Of a stretch of 27,092 bases of DNA, positions 1 through 8,907 are shown piece after piece. Positions within the stretch are counted from its first letter, which is position 1, and every line of letters begins with the position of its first letter. The notes beneath the pieces were generated by a model that made no database searches, had not been told where the DNA came from, and saw only the letters and a program-made list of their open reading frames with translations. This stretch comes from a virus: the IMG/VR virus record IMGVR_UViG_3300028883_000120, positions 1 through 27,092 of that record. One strand, 5' to 3'. The position numbers were made by a program, and so were the translations under genes.

Positions 1-2404
1 CAACGATCAGCTGTTTACGGGAACCACCGAAGGGGTTGAGTTTCAGATCAGCCATTTCAGCCGGACTGAATATCTGGGATAGAACAGTATTACGTTGCTT
101 ATCAATAGCATCGGTGGTGATTTCGTCCAGACCGAAGCTGTTGACCAGGGCATCGAGTTCTTCTTTGGTTGCGCCCTTGACCTTGGTGCCAAACTCCAGC
201 ATCCGCTGTTCGATGGGTTCCATCGTCTCAGTGACCGGAGAAAAGATATGGGAGTCAGCGCCGAAGTCCTTCTCCAGGCCTTTGAACATTGGGCGCAGGG
301 GACGGATCTTCTTCAGGACATCGGACTTCAGAGTCAGGTTCTGCTTATGGTTAAAGGGGATGACATCATCTTCGACGTAGCGGACAAAGTCTTCCAGGTC
401 ATTGCGGACATTCTGTTTGAACTCTGCCAGGGCATCCTTGCTCGGGGGTAGTTTCTGCCCGGTGAGTTTTCGATACTGTGAACGGAAGAAGCTGTCGTCC
501 ATCAGGTCGAACATCTCATCGGCGATCTCGCCCGGTGCAACTGCCGGCGGTTCTGTATAACCAGTCATCAGCCCTTCGTCATCGAAATCGATGCCCTGTT
601 CCCGTTTGGCTTTGATGTCATCGATCATCCTGGAGTCATACTCTTTCCACATTGGCCGGTCCAGAAGTTCCCCTACTGTTGCAGGATCCTGTTTACCTAC
701 AACCACTTCATTCCCGGGGGTGATGTCAGGATGTAAGGGTTTATCCTTCAATATGGATAGATGGGCATCATCCACAATCCGCCAGTTGTGCAGGTTATCG
801 ATGGTGGTGGTGCCCAGGATGGCATTGCCTTCCGGGTTGGTGATGTCCACAACATTCAGAGTTCCGTCCTGCCTTACCTTCTGGATCAGTAGCTTATGGC
901 CGGTTTCCGGGTTCTGTATTACCCGGCCTTTCAGTTTAGCCAGTGCCTTGCGTACATTCTTCGGGGACAGGCCAAGCGGTTTCTCAGTGAGCCTGACCTT
1001 GTACGCATTACCATTGGCCAGCATATCCTTAGCCAGTTTCGCCCGTCCGGGTCCGGAAGTGGCCAGTTTAAGCTGACTGTCCAGTCCTTTGTTGAAGCGA
1101 ACCAGGATGAATTCCTGATTGAGCAGCTTCTTCAGGGACTCAGCACCGGAAGCGCCAAGGGATTCAGCGGCCTCGCTTTCCTTAGCACCGTGCTGCATAT
1201 TGATACGCAACTGTTCCGGGGTATGGATTGTCTTACCGGTCTTGGCATTTACTAAAACATAGATATCGCCTTTCAGCTTATTAATCCTCTTCTCGGTCAA
1301 GCGGACCGGTTTGAATTTGGATAAACCTTTGCTCAGTTCGAAGCCCAGCCTGTCCAATGTCGGAACCCCGATCCTCTTGATAACCTTGCCGGCTCCGTGG
1401 AACAGGCCACCCATTACCGCAAACTCAGCACCGGACTTCAGAGGATCGACGCCTTTGATAGCGCCGAAAGCAGTGCCGGCAATGAATTCACGGGCCAGGA
1501 AGTTGCCAACTGTTCCGGCGGCTTTGATAGTACCAGCGGGAGCGGTGACTGCGTAGGAGAGGGCGATATAGGGAGCATCGCCTGCCAGGGCTCCCAGGGT
1601 CGTGAACCAGGGGTGTTCCTTCTCGGTGTCCGGATACAGCTCTTCCTGGCTGACGCCGGGGAGGACCTGCTTTTTACGGGGGTCGTCCGCTCCCAGCGAC
1701 ATTGACTTGGCAAGGGCATTCTTGAAAGCTACCCAGCCACCGGCATCGGTGGTCTCCGGTGCAATCAGGTCTTCCGGTTTGACATTGGCCAGAAGGTCTT
1801 CACCGGGATCGATGGTCTGTGGTTTGTGTGCCGGCAGCGGTTCTACCTTGACGGTAGTATGCGACGGGATAGGCTCAGGCATCGATGGTGCCGGAATAGG
1901 CATCTGGGTGCGGACTGCCGTTTTGAGCAGTGGCATCTGTTTCAGCTGTTCACGGTTCTCTTTATAGTCGGCCACACCTTTGTCGATCAGATGCTGCCGG
2001 TATTCCCGGGTCTTCTGGAACTGTTTGACCTGCTCTTCGGTGGCGCCTTCAATCAGCGCCTGCTCCAGTTCTTCACGGGTTGCTCTGGGGTCACGGGTTT
2101 CATTCAGCGCTTCTGCTCTCTGGTGCATATCCGCGAATCCGGACTGAATCAGGTTAAATGCATTGTCACCGTATGTCTTCTGGAAACCCTGCATAAAGTC
2201 GTCGTAACTTACCTGATTGCTTACTGTATCGTAAACCTCCCTCACTTTGCCGGGCACCTTGGCATTGAACTCTTCCGGAGACATCTTGCCGATGTAGGCC
2301 TTGAAGTCTTCGAATGTCCCCTGATCGGAGTGCAGGGTATTATACAGTTTACCCAGGAAACGCTCGTTGGTTTGCAGGCTACCAGCTGAAGTTGGTTGTG
2401 CCAT
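1..2404 (-). CDS. Large internal virion / DNA-ejection-like protein (C-terminus off the left edge)
   Basis: An open minus-strand frame runs from ATG at 2404 to the window edge with no stop, so at least 801 residues are encoded and the end is missing. Translating the reverse strand gives a mostly helical, charged N-terminus (residues 1-160), a proline-rich linker (about 167-200), a Gly/Ala-rich small-residue stretch (about 268-340) that could contact membrane, then a long Lys-rich mixed region. The start overlaps the end of the upstream 289-aa gene by 26 nt, as expected inside a tightly packed operon. No enzymatic motif was recognised. Being the last and largest visible gene after two smaller Ala/Gln-rich proteins, it holds the place of P22 gp16 or T7-type internal core proteins that leave the capsid with the DNA. 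That role is inferred from position and composition, not from a recognised domain. Confidence 0.6.
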   Translation of the reverse strand, partial: MAQPTSAGSLQTNERFLGKLYNTLHSDQGTFEDFKAYIGKMSPEEFNAKVPGKVREVYDTVSNQVSYDDFMQGFQKTYGDNAFNLIQSGFADMHQRAEALNETRDPRATREELEQALIEGATEEQVKQFQKTREYRQHLIDKGVADYKENREQLKQMPLLKTAVRTQMPIPAPSMPEPIPSHTTVKVEPLPAHKPQTIDPGEDLLANVKPEDLIAPETTDAGGWVAFKNALAKSMSLGADDPRKKQVLPGVSQEELYPDTEKEHPWFTTLGALAGDAPYIALSYAVTAPAGTIKAAGTVGNFLAREFIAGTAFGAIKGVDPLKSGAEFAVMGGLFHGAGKVIKRIGVPTLDRLGFELSKGLSKFKPVRLTEKRINKLKGDIYVLVNAKTGKTIHTPEQLRINMQHGAKESEAAESLGASGAESLKKLLNQEFILVRFNKGLDSQLKLATSGPGRAKLAKDMLANGNAYKVRLTEKPLGLSPKNVRKALAKLKGRVIQNPETGHKLLIQKVRQDGTLNVVDITNPEGNAILGTTTIDNLHNWRIVDDAHLSILKDKPLHPDITPGNEVVVGKQDPATVGELLDRPMWKEYDSRMIDDIKAKREQGIDFDDEGLMTGYTEPPAVAPGEIADEMFDLMDDSFFRSQYRKLTGQKLPPSKDALAEFKQNVRNDLEDFVRYVEDDVIPFNHKQNLTLKSDVLKKIRPLRPMFKGLEKDFGADSHIFSPVTETMEPIEQRMLEFGTKVKGATKEELDALVNSFGLDEITTDAIDKQRNTVLSQIFSPAEMADLKLNPFGGSRKQLIV

Positions 2405-3248
2405 AGGTGTTCTCCACTAACTCGGTTAACCATCCGTTCTTATTAAGCTCGTTGAGATACTGGCGGGAGATACCACTCAGTCCGTCTTTGGTCTGCATCA
2501 TCTCCTGCAGGGCGCTGGCCGGATCTTTGGTCAGCTTGGTGACAATCCCATCATAGTATTTGGCCTGAGACTGGGCATCCTGCTGGGGATCGTTCATCAT
2601 CTTTCCGTATACATATTCATTGATGATAGAGCGCATCAGCTCTTTACCCTGTGCCTGGACATCCCCCGGTTTGGCATTGCCGTCGTTCTTGAGCTTCATA
2701 TACTTCAGGTAGTTTGCACCGCTGGCATCAGACTGTTCTTTCCAGATATTGTAAGCATCCTTGGCGGGCAGCGGATTGTTGTTGATATTGGTAACCGGCC
2801 GGGATGCTTCCTTCATCCGGCTGTATTTGAGACCGGTGATGGGATCAGTGGCATACTCCGCTTCGGCATCGATCCTGGCGGCTGCCTTGGCGCCTTCGGC
2901 AACCACACCGGGGGCACCAGGTTTACCATACAGCGCAGTAATCTTATCTACTTCACCCTGGTTCTTGACCGGTATCAGTCTTTGCTCTTTGGTAACGGCA
3001 TTATCGATACCCCGCTGTTCACCGGGCTGGGTGATGTTCTGGTCTTTCCAGAGCAGGTCGCCACGTTCAACCTGAGACTTGTAATCCATCTCAGCCTGTT
3101 TCTGGAGCAGCTGGCGGGCCAGTTCCTGTAGCTTTTCCTGCCGGGTCAGCTCTTTCTGTTTGACGGCGGTATAGGCCTGGGCCCCTTTCACTCCGGCATT
3201 ACCCAGTGCGCGGGCTACGTCTCCGATGTTAAAGTTGAAGGCTCCCAT
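2379..3248 (-). CDS. Putative internal virion (ejection) protein, 289 aa
   Basis: A frame also opens at 3263, but the ATG at 3248 is preferred. It overlaps the upstream stop as TAATG and has GGGGGA seven bases upstream. The N-terminus (MGAFNFNIGDVARALGNAGV) is a small amphipathic/Gly-Ala segment, followed by a long Gln/Lys/Glu-rich predicted coiled coil (about 30-75) and a helical remainder with no cysteines or catalytic motifs. This composition, and the place between another Gln/Ala-rich protein and a very large final gene, match ejection proteins of short-tailed phages (P22 gp7/gp20/gp16 block). A scaffolding or tail-assembly role cannot be excluded. No specific family was recognised. Confidence 0.6.
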   Translation of the reverse strand: MGAFNFNIGDVARALGNAGVKGAQAYTAVKQKELTRQEKLQELARQLLQKQAEMDYKSQVERGDLLWKDQNITQPGEQRGIDNAVTKEQRLIPVKNQGEVDKITALYGKPGAPGVVAEGAKAAARIDAEAEYATDPITGLKYSRMKEASRPVTNINNNPLPAKDAYNIWKEQSDASGANYLKYMKLKNDGNAKPGDVQAQGKELMRSIINEYVYGKMMNDPQQDAQSQAKYYDGIVTKLTKDPASALQEMMQTKDGLSGISRQYLNELNKNGWLTELVENTYGTTNFSW

Positions 3249-3859
3249 TAGACATTCCCCCATTTCTTACCGACGTATTGGTTGAAGCCGGGCATTTGTG
3301 CCAGACCGCCACCGTTGAACTTGGGAGTATACAAGTCTTTGTTCGCATCCTTCATCTTCTTCAGGTAGTTCTCCATCGCAAGCATCTGGATACCGGATCC
3401 AACCAGGTCGCCCCAGGGTTTCTGAGCATTCTCCATCAGGCGGGACTGCTCGTTGATCTGCTGTTCGATCAGTCCGGCATTCACCAGCTGAGACTCAGCC
3501 TGACGTTTGACCTGCTCGTCCATCTGTTTCAGGTTGTTGTAACCGTCACCGATGGTGTTGTTCTTGGATTGCTGTATCCTCTGCAATGCGGCCATATAGG
3601 CACCAGTATCCTGGTTACCACCCATCTTCTTGTCGACCAGGGCTTTGGCAGCATCGGCTTCGCTGGCCAGGTGGCCTTTCAGTTGGTTGATATAGGCGGC
3701 TTCCTCTTCGTCAGACATCCCTTCCTTGGCCCGCAGCTGCAGCTTTTCCAGGGCAGCTTTCAGCTGAGGAGACATCTGAGCTGTTTCAGGACGGTCGAGG
3801 ATGGAGCCGATCAGCCCGGCAAGGGCACTACCGCCGGCAATCATAGTCATAGGTTCCAT
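3248..3859 (-). CDS. Putative internal virion / head-assembly protein, 203 aa
   Basis: The start at 3859 overlaps the upstream stop (TAATG). Residues 5-20 form a glycine-zipper-like hydrophobic segment (IAGGSALAGLIGSIL), then a long Gln/Lys/Ala-rich helical region (about 28-165) and a Gly/Asn-rich tail. A short membrane-compatible N-terminus followed by an extended helical body is usual in phage ejection proteins that enter the cell envelope, and also in some membrane-associated assembly proteins. The gene is translationally coupled on both sides (TAATG upstream and downstream), which suggests its product is needed in proportion to its neighbours. Function is inferred from context only. Confidence 0.6.
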   Translation of the reverse strand: MEPMTMIAGGSALAGLIGSILDRPETAQMSPQLKAALEKLQLRAKEGMSDEEEAAYINQLKGHLASEADAAKALVDKKMGGNQDTGAYMAALQRIQQSKNNTIGDGYNNLKQMDEQVKRQAESQLVNAGLIEQQINEQSRLMENAQKPWGDLVGSGIQMLAMENYLKKMKDANKDLYTPKFNGGGLAQMPGFNQYVGKKWGNV

Positions 3860-4128
3860 TATAGTTCCTCCAGTTTGGCAATACGACGGTGACGCCCGTT
3901 GACCTTGATGGTCAGGTAGAGGTCGCCGTCCTCTTGGTATATAGTTAGGTCGCCATCCTTGCCTTCGCTGTGGTTGGGACGGTTGGTATTCACCGCCGTG
4001 GGTCGGGGCAGGGTGGTCTCTTCAACGGACTTGCGGGTGGGGACGTGGGTCTCCAGCGTCTCGAAGGCCTGCAATAGGTCCGGGTCTTTTATGTTAGCTT
4101 TGGTCGGGATACTTAACGGCTGGGCCAT
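3859..4128 (-). CDS. Small virion-associated protein of unknown function, 89 aa
   Basis: The ATG at 4128 overlaps the stop of the 900-aa gene (TGATG), and the stop overlaps the next ATG (TAATG). The first half is polar and proline-rich and looks extended. Residues about 58-85 read as a two- or three-stranded beta unit (DGDLTIYQEDGDLYLTIKVN) with a basic end. In P22 the equivalent slot after gp10 holds the tail needle gene, but this protein is far shorter and has no trimeric coiled coil, so I do not call it a needle. It may be a small tail-tip or capsid-associated protein. Confidence 0.55.
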   Translation of the reverse strand: MAQPLSIPTKANIKDPDLLQAFETLETHVPTRKSVEETTLPRPTAVNTNRPNHSEGKDGDLTIYQEDGDLYLTIKVNGRHRRIAKLEEL

Positions 4129-6830
4129 CAGGCATTCTCCTCCAGTCTTGAAGTAGTGTTGATATCCAGCGATATACCGCTGAGGTCTGAACAGGGGCCG
4201 GTCTGCGATACCCGCAGCTGAAACCAGTTGGAGAAGAAACCTCTCAGGTGGCGGATCCAGTGAGGGGATATACTGGTTGCTGTATAATTATCCGTCTTAT
4301 CTGCACAGGTAACGGTCAAGCTCAGTGCGCCGGTGCCCCTGAATATCAGCCGCTTCAGATACTTAATCGCATCCAGGGCGAAGACCATCTTGGGGGTTTT
4401 ATACACCGCGGTGATGTCAGCACCATCGTCGGTGGTCCCCTGGTTCAGCTGATACAGGGCGGTGGGTTTCAGACCGATCAGCTGCCGGTCAGGGTTCAGG
4501 TAGTAGCTTTCGAATGTATAACTGTAACGCCGCCAGCTGCGGGTCGGCAGATGAAAGATGTAGGTGTAATAGTTATTAATCGTTACCCAATACTCCTGAC
4601 GTTCCGGAACAGCGATACCGCGGGCCCGGCTGATCTGCATATTCTCCGCCAGGGAGTCGCTGATCTTGGAGATGTTATACCCTTCCAGAATGTAGATGCC
4701 GTCGCTGGTAGCAAAGAACAGCGAGTTGTCATACTTGGCCAGGGAGTTCTTATCGACCAGGCTGTAGCCGGTTAAGGTGCGTTCAATCAGGCCGTCATAC
4801 ATAAAGACGACAGCGTGCTCGGTAAAGGCCACTGTCCGGTTGAAGACCGACTGCATTGCCTGAATGTTACCGGCAGAGGTGTCGCCGATGTTGGTGTAGT
4901 TTTCAGCACCGATGGGCACCTGACTCATTGAGCCGTGGGGAGACCAGCGCACCTGTTGGGGCAGGTCCACTGCTTCACCGTTGTCATCGGTGTAGTGAAT
5001 ACCGCCGGCAAAGAGCTGTCCGTCCAGAACAGTCGCCGTATCGATGGATACTTCCCGTCCCCGCAGGGTTTCGGACATACCGGTCATCGCCTCAAAGGTC
5101 ATCGTGGACATCTGATCTTCCGGTTTGTAGTCGGTGAAGTCGTAGATAAAGTTGCCGTCAACAGTGGACCACTTCGCTGACGTTACCGATATCCGTCTCA
5201 GGAAGCGGAAGGGAGAAGTGGGCTGCGGTCCGGACAGGCTGGGGGAAAAGGCCCGCCAGATGTGAAAGGCGCTGACCCGCTGCATCTGGGCCTCGTTCTT
5301 AACCATCAGCCGCAGATGGTTGGTAAAAGTGTTGGTGTCTCCGGTCCGCTGGATCAGGGAGCAGTAGATTGGGTGGGACATCATTGCCTCTTCCTGACCG
5401 TCATAGACCAGCGATACTGCATAGAAATACTGCCCGTCGCCCAGATGGTTCTCATCGCTGCTGGTGGTGGTATCGGTCAGGACAAACTGCACCGAACCGA
5501 CATCATCCAGCCGGCTGACGTAGTGGAAGAACAAGTAGCCGCCGATCAGTTGCTGGGTCCAGCGGGTAATCTTATAAGCATCGAGAGCCAACCATCCCAG
5601 GTCGGCGTGCCAGCAGATACCCTGGGGGTTGACCACTGTATTGTAAGTATTGCCCTGGGTGATAACCGGGTCGGTAACTGCAGAAAGGTCAGATGCTTTG
5701 TAAGCCTTGATACATTTGTTGTCGGCGTCCACCACGTAGACATAGGTATTGCCGCTGGCGGCACCGATGCTGACGGCCTCGTAGGTCAGGTTGACGCTAC
5801 TGGTTATGGCGAAGTCACTGGACATCCGCCACAGTTTACGGGTGGAGTCGTGGTCCTCAATCGCATAGAGGTAGCCGCTGTTGCTGTCAACTGCCAGAGC
5901 TTTCAGGTAAGTGGGGCCGGCGGTATAAGTGGTGTCCACAGATAGATCGGTGGTATTGAGAACCTTGATGCCGTCGTCGAAGCCCACATAAACCTTGCTG
6001 TTGTAGTAGGCCAGGCTGCGGGCATCCCACAGATCTTCGCTGAGGTCGTGTCCGTAGTTGGCCAGCACTTCCCAGGTAGACGGGTCATACTTCAGCAGCA
6101 TATGGCGCTGGCTGCCGGTATCCGCCTGAGCGTAGGCCAGGACGTAGACATAGGTGCCGTCGGTGGCTACATCGCAACGGCCCATCGACCAGCGGCTGTA
6201 GGTCTCATCTTCAAAGCCCAGCCGCTGCACCAGGGTGAAGTCGGACTTGTTACGGATCTCCAGGCCACCGGACATCTGACTGGAGCTGGCGGAGGAGGCG
6301 GTAGCAATAATCAGCTGGTCGCTGTTATCCGGGTTGGTGATCACCCGCTTGGGAAGATGAATCCCCTGGTGAGTAATAACCATCGAAGCTTTGGCCAGCA
6401 CCCAGCTGTCAACTGTGCTGTAGCTGTTGTAGAGGTCTTCGGCTTCGATATGGATAAACACCATCGGAACAGAGCCGGGAGAGATGATATACACCCGGTC
6501 TTTGTAGGTGTAGAATTCAACATTGTCGGCATCGATGGAGCAGCCTTCCGGTAACGATTGCACCGTCCAGTCTCCGGTATTGACCTTAGCCAGCAGGTCG
6601 TCGCCGGATACCATCAGGTAAACCCGGTCGTTGTCACTGGTCAGGAACTCATATCCCTTTTGGGCATAGCCGAAGCTGTCGGTCAGGTAACGGGTATAAC
6701 CGTGGCGGATCGTCAGCTTTCCGGGAACAAGGGTATGGTCGTAGTTCAGCAGCTCCCGGGCGTACTCGGGCGCCTGATCGGTCTCGTCCATACGAAGGTT
6801 AAGTCCCTTGAAGTCTCGAATCTCCATCAT
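4128..6830 (-). CDS. Tail hub / packaged-DNA stabilisation-like protein with propeller-like insert, 900 aa
   Basis: The start is at 6830, three bases after the stop of the 222-aa adaptor gene. Residues 1-130 and about 430-900 are beta-rich and contain the kind of sequence seen in gp10-like hub proteins (for example RWSPHGSMSQ, NRTVAFTEHAVVFMYDG, FFATSDGIYIL), which seal the portal neck in P22-type phages. Residues about 140-430 carry repeated YVYV/LAYxxxKVYVG/LYAI blocks spaced about 40-50 residues apart, typical of a WD/YVTN-like beta-propeller. I read this as a propeller inserted into, or fused with, the hub scaffold. It lies next to two connector-type genes, consistent with the neck/tail. 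A receptor-binding tail protein is the main alternative. It is far longer than P22 gp10 (about 470 residues). Confidence 0.65.
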   Translation of the reverse strand: MMEIRDFKGLNLRMDETDQAPEYARELLNYDHTLVPGKLTIRHGYTRYLTDSFGYAQKGYEFLTSDNDRVYLMVSGDDLLAKVNTGDWTVQSLPEGCSIDADNVEFYTYKDRVYIISPGSVPMVFIHIEAEDLYNSYSTVDSWVLAKASMVITHQGIHLPKRVITNPDNSDQLIIATASSASSSQMSGGLEIRNKSDFTLVQRLGFEDETYSRWSMGRCDVATDGTYVYVLAYAQADTGSQRHMLLKYDPSTWEVLANYGHDLSEDLWDARSLAYYNSKVYVGFDDGIKVLNTTDLSVDTTYTAGPTYLKALAVDSNSGYLYAIEDHDSTRKLWRMSSDFAITSSVNLTYEAVSIGAASGNTYVYVVDADNKCIKAYKASDLSAVTDPVITQGNTYNTVVNPQGICWHADLGWLALDAYKITRWTQQLIGGYLFFHYVSRLDDVGSVQFVLTDTTTSSDENHLGDGQYFYAVSLVYDGQEEAMMSHPIYCSLIQRTGDTNTFTNHLRLMVKNEAQMQRVSAFHIWRAFSPSLSGPQPTSPFRFLRRISVTSAKWSTVDGNFIYDFTDYKPEDQMSTMTFEAMTGMSETLRGREVSIDTATVLDGQLFAGGIHYTDDNGEAVDLPQQVRWSPHGSMSQVPIGAENYTNIGDTSAGNIQAMQSVFNRTVAFTEHAVVFMYDGLIERTLTGYSLVDKNSLAKYDNSLFFATSDGIYILEGYNISKISDSLAENMQISRARGIAVPERQEYWVTINNYYTYIFHLPTRSWRRYSYTFESYYLNPDRQLIGLKPTALYQLNQGTTDDGADITAVYKTPKMVFALDAIKYLKRLIFRGTGALSLTVTCADKTDNYTATSISPHWIRHLRGFFSNWFQLRVSQTGPCSDLSGISLDINTTSRLEENA

Positions 6831-6833
6831 CGG

Positions 6834-7502
6834 TTAGTCCTCCGTGGTAAGCCAGGCCAGTGGGTTATTGTAGTAATCGTCACTCACTTCGAGCGTGGGA
6901 AACTCGGTCAGGTTCTGCATCCGTTTCCGGTTCTCCTGAGCGGTAAAGAGTGCATCTTTATACTCATTCTTGTAGAGTGCGTACATCTGGGGGTTGTACC
7001 GGGCCGCCAGAAAGCTGGAAGCCAGGTTGATAACGATATCCATCTCGTCGTCTTTGAGGCGCATCTCGGCGTCGTCATCCGTCAGGGCAGAGGGGATGAT
7101 CCGGCAGTCGATCTGGATAGTGCCGGTAGAGGGCGACGGGTTGAAGTAGATAACCGAGTAGTCCCGGGTACGGGGGTTATCCAGGTAGAAGCTCGCCGGG
7201 ATACCGCTGGCCTCTTCCCCTTGAAACAGCTGTAACGATTGCTTCAGGATGGTGCCGTGGTCGGTATCGCTGTCAATGTAGCGGACTTCTTTGGTATCGA
7301 TGACCTGATCCGGTAACATCCGGAAAGGGGTGGCGGTGTTTATCGTCAGGGTGTAGTCGGTGTTGATGCCATCCAGGGCGGAGGCTGTCCGCTGGTAGGC
7401 ACGGTTAACGGCCATATTCAGTTCCCGCGGAGTGATGGCCGGATTGTTCAGCAGGTTCGAGAGAACTTCAGCCTTAATAGAACTAAACTTATACATATTC
7501 AT
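6834..7502 (-). CDS. Head-tail connector/adaptor-like protein, 222 aa
   Basis: The first ATG at 7502 overlaps the upstream stop (TAATG). The ATG two codons later (7496) sits at better spacing from GGAGA and may be the real start. The N-terminal part is helical (SSIKAEVLSNLLNNPAITPRELN), then a beta-rich centre, then a helical segment rich in Ala and Lys ending with an acidic tail. This layout, like the 202-aa protein encoded upstream, is that of phage head-completion/adaptor proteins that bind under the portal. Two such proteins in one neck block are common. The assignment rests on fold-like pattern and neighbours, not on a diagnostic motif. Confidence 0.6.
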   Translation of the reverse strand: MNMYKFSSIKAEVLSNLLNNPAITPRELNMAVNRAYQRTASALDGINTDYTLTINTATPFRMLPDQVIDTKEVRYIDSDTDHGTILKQSLQLFQGEEASGIPASFYLDNPRTRDYSVIYFNPSPSTGTIQIDCRIIPSALTDDDAEMRLKDDEMDIVINLASSFLAARYNPQMYALYKNEYKDALFTAQENRKRMQNLTEFPTLEVSDDYYNNPLAWLTTED

Positions 7503-8140
7503 TATCTCCGTATTTGCTCTTCCCAGTCGGCGGACGGGTAAGTCTTCTCATCCCAGTCACCGAAGTGGTAGGTCAGTTCATCCGATGCGGTAACCTTATC
7601 CTGCAGGTATCCGGTGGTATCGCATACCCGGTCGGAGACGTTTACCGTATCGGTCATATAGTCTTTCAGGTCGTTCACCCGGTCGCTGGCATTGATGGTA
7701 TCGGAGAAGTTCTCACTCAGCTGGCTGGAAGCATCTGTTGCACCAACACCAGAACTGAACATCTGCACCATATCAGAGTGAGGTGTCGTCAGCCCGCTGT
7801 CGGTGTATAGGTCACCGAACAGGTCCACATACAGGGTATGGTCGGCGCTGCCGGTAATGGCGGTCCGGAAGGTGATGGTGTAGGTCTCACCGCCGCTGGT
7901 CACATCGACCTTATAGCCGGCGGGGATGTCAATATCAGCATCGATGGATTGGATAAACAGGATCAGCTCCTCGGCGGATGCCGGAGCAGCGCCGTCTGAA
8001 AAGCTGTTCTCAGTGTCGAAGATGTGTCCGGCATTGGTGGCGCCCAGGTAAAAGGTAATCTGCCAGGCGCGGCCTTCACCACCGTTGGTAGACTGGATGG
8101 AAGCATCACTGATGTCAGTTAGCTCTAAGGGAGCAGGCAT
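7502..8140 (-). CDS. Small structural protein with SD-rich tandem repeats, 212 aa
   Basis: The frame is open from 8242, but that part overlaps the endonuclease gene. The ATG at 8140 has GGAG eight bases upstream and begins MPAPLELTDISD. Residues 1-130 form a beta-rich domain. Residues about 143-195 hold three imperfect repeats of about 18 residues with the core (S/T)xxxNxSDxV (SDTINASDRVND, TDTVNVSDRVCD, QDKVTASDELTY). The protein ends in an acidic, Trp-containing segment (WDEKTYPSADWEEQIRR). SD-rich repeats of this sort occur in phage tail and decoration proteins. It lies between adaptor-type genes, so a neck or tail-tube role is likely. Overlap with the endonuclease 3' end is 26 nt. Confidence 0.6.
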   Translation of the reverse strand: MPAPLELTDISDASIQSTNGGEGRAWQITFYLGATNAGHIFDTENSFSDGAAPASAEELILFIQSIDADIDIPAGYKVDVTSGGETYTITFRTAITGSADHTLYVDLFGDLYTDSGLTTPHSDMVQMFSSGVGATDASSQLSENFSDTINASDRVNDLKDYMTDTVNVSDRVCDTTGYLQDKVTASDELTYHFGDWDEKTYPSADWEEQIRR

Positions 8141-8897
8141 TTCTTGGTCTCCGTATTTGCATTTTAGAGTAGTCCCACTTCGCACGGATGTCAGGATCGA
8201 AAGCAGTGTAGCCTTTGTGGTGTTTCCTGGTTCCATTGACAACCATCCGGATAGCGCTACCTTCGATGTTGTTCTCCTTACAGTAGGCTGGTAGATCCAG
8301 TATGGTCATCGGAATACCGTCAGGTGTAATAACAGGCCAGGGTTTCGCTTCGTAGTGGTTGATACCAGACTTCTTGGCCCGGGTCTCCGGGTTCTGCCAG
8401 CACCTCTTAATCTTATCAGCGGCTTTGGCTCGGACTGCCGGGTCTTTGTAGTATTCCCTAATACCAGCTGTTACTGCTTCATTACGAGTGGCTTGCCACT
8501 CCGGATCGTTATAATACTTCTGTCGTGACTCTACTCCACGGCGGTAAGACTCAGGAGTGCCGGTAGCCACTGGGGCATTCGCATAGGGTGCTATGTTGAA
8601 AAGGCCTTTCCATCCATAGTGGCTGGAATAGGCCATTATCCACATCTGTTCCATATCCACCCGGATGTCCCGTGGGATAGGAGTCGGGCTGCCCATCAGA
8701 ACACTGAACTTAAAGGCATCAGCACCATACCTATTCCAGGCACACTGTAGGTGTGGGTTATGGTGCTTCTGTTTATTCAGTGTGTTGATGTGTTCTTTCA
8801 GCCGGTGTCTGAGGTTCTTCGAACTGCCAACATAGAACTTACCATTGGCAGTGCATTCGATAAGGTAGACTCCTGACTTACATCCGTTGAGAGCCAT
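8115..8897 (-). CDS. GIY-YIG homing endonuclease (second copy), 260 aa
   Basis: This is a site-specific DNA endonuclease expected to spread its own gene by cutting endonuclease-free alleles. The GIY-YIG domain is at residues 9-100: GVY (9-11), YVG (22-24), an Arg-rich helix (LRHRLKEH) and a late Glu (DMEQMW). Residues about 118-185 are repeated basic YYxDPExR segments like NUMOD3 DNA-binding modules. The last 60 residues are one NUMOD1-like module (LDLPAYCKENNI...RMVVNG) ending DYSKMQIRRP. AAGGA seven bases upstream supports the ATG at 8897. The last codons contain the ribosome binding site of the following structural gene and overlap it by 26 nt. It is clearly related to the copy at 9969-10727. 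Confidence 0.9.
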   Translation of the reverse strand: MALNGCKSGVYLIECTANGKFYVGSSKNLRHRLKEHINTLNKQKHHNPHLQCAWNRYGADAFKFSVLMGSPTPIPRDIRVDMEQMWIMAYSSHYGWKGLFNIAPYANAPVATGTPESYRRGVESRQKYYNDPEWQATRNEAVTAGIREYYKDPAVRAKAADKIKRCWQNPETRAKKSGINHYEAKPWPVITPDGIPMTILDLPAYCKENNIEGSAIRMVVNGTRKHHKGYTAFDPDIRAKWDYSKMQIRRPRNACSLRAN

Positions 8898-8907
8898 AGT
8901 CTTATCC

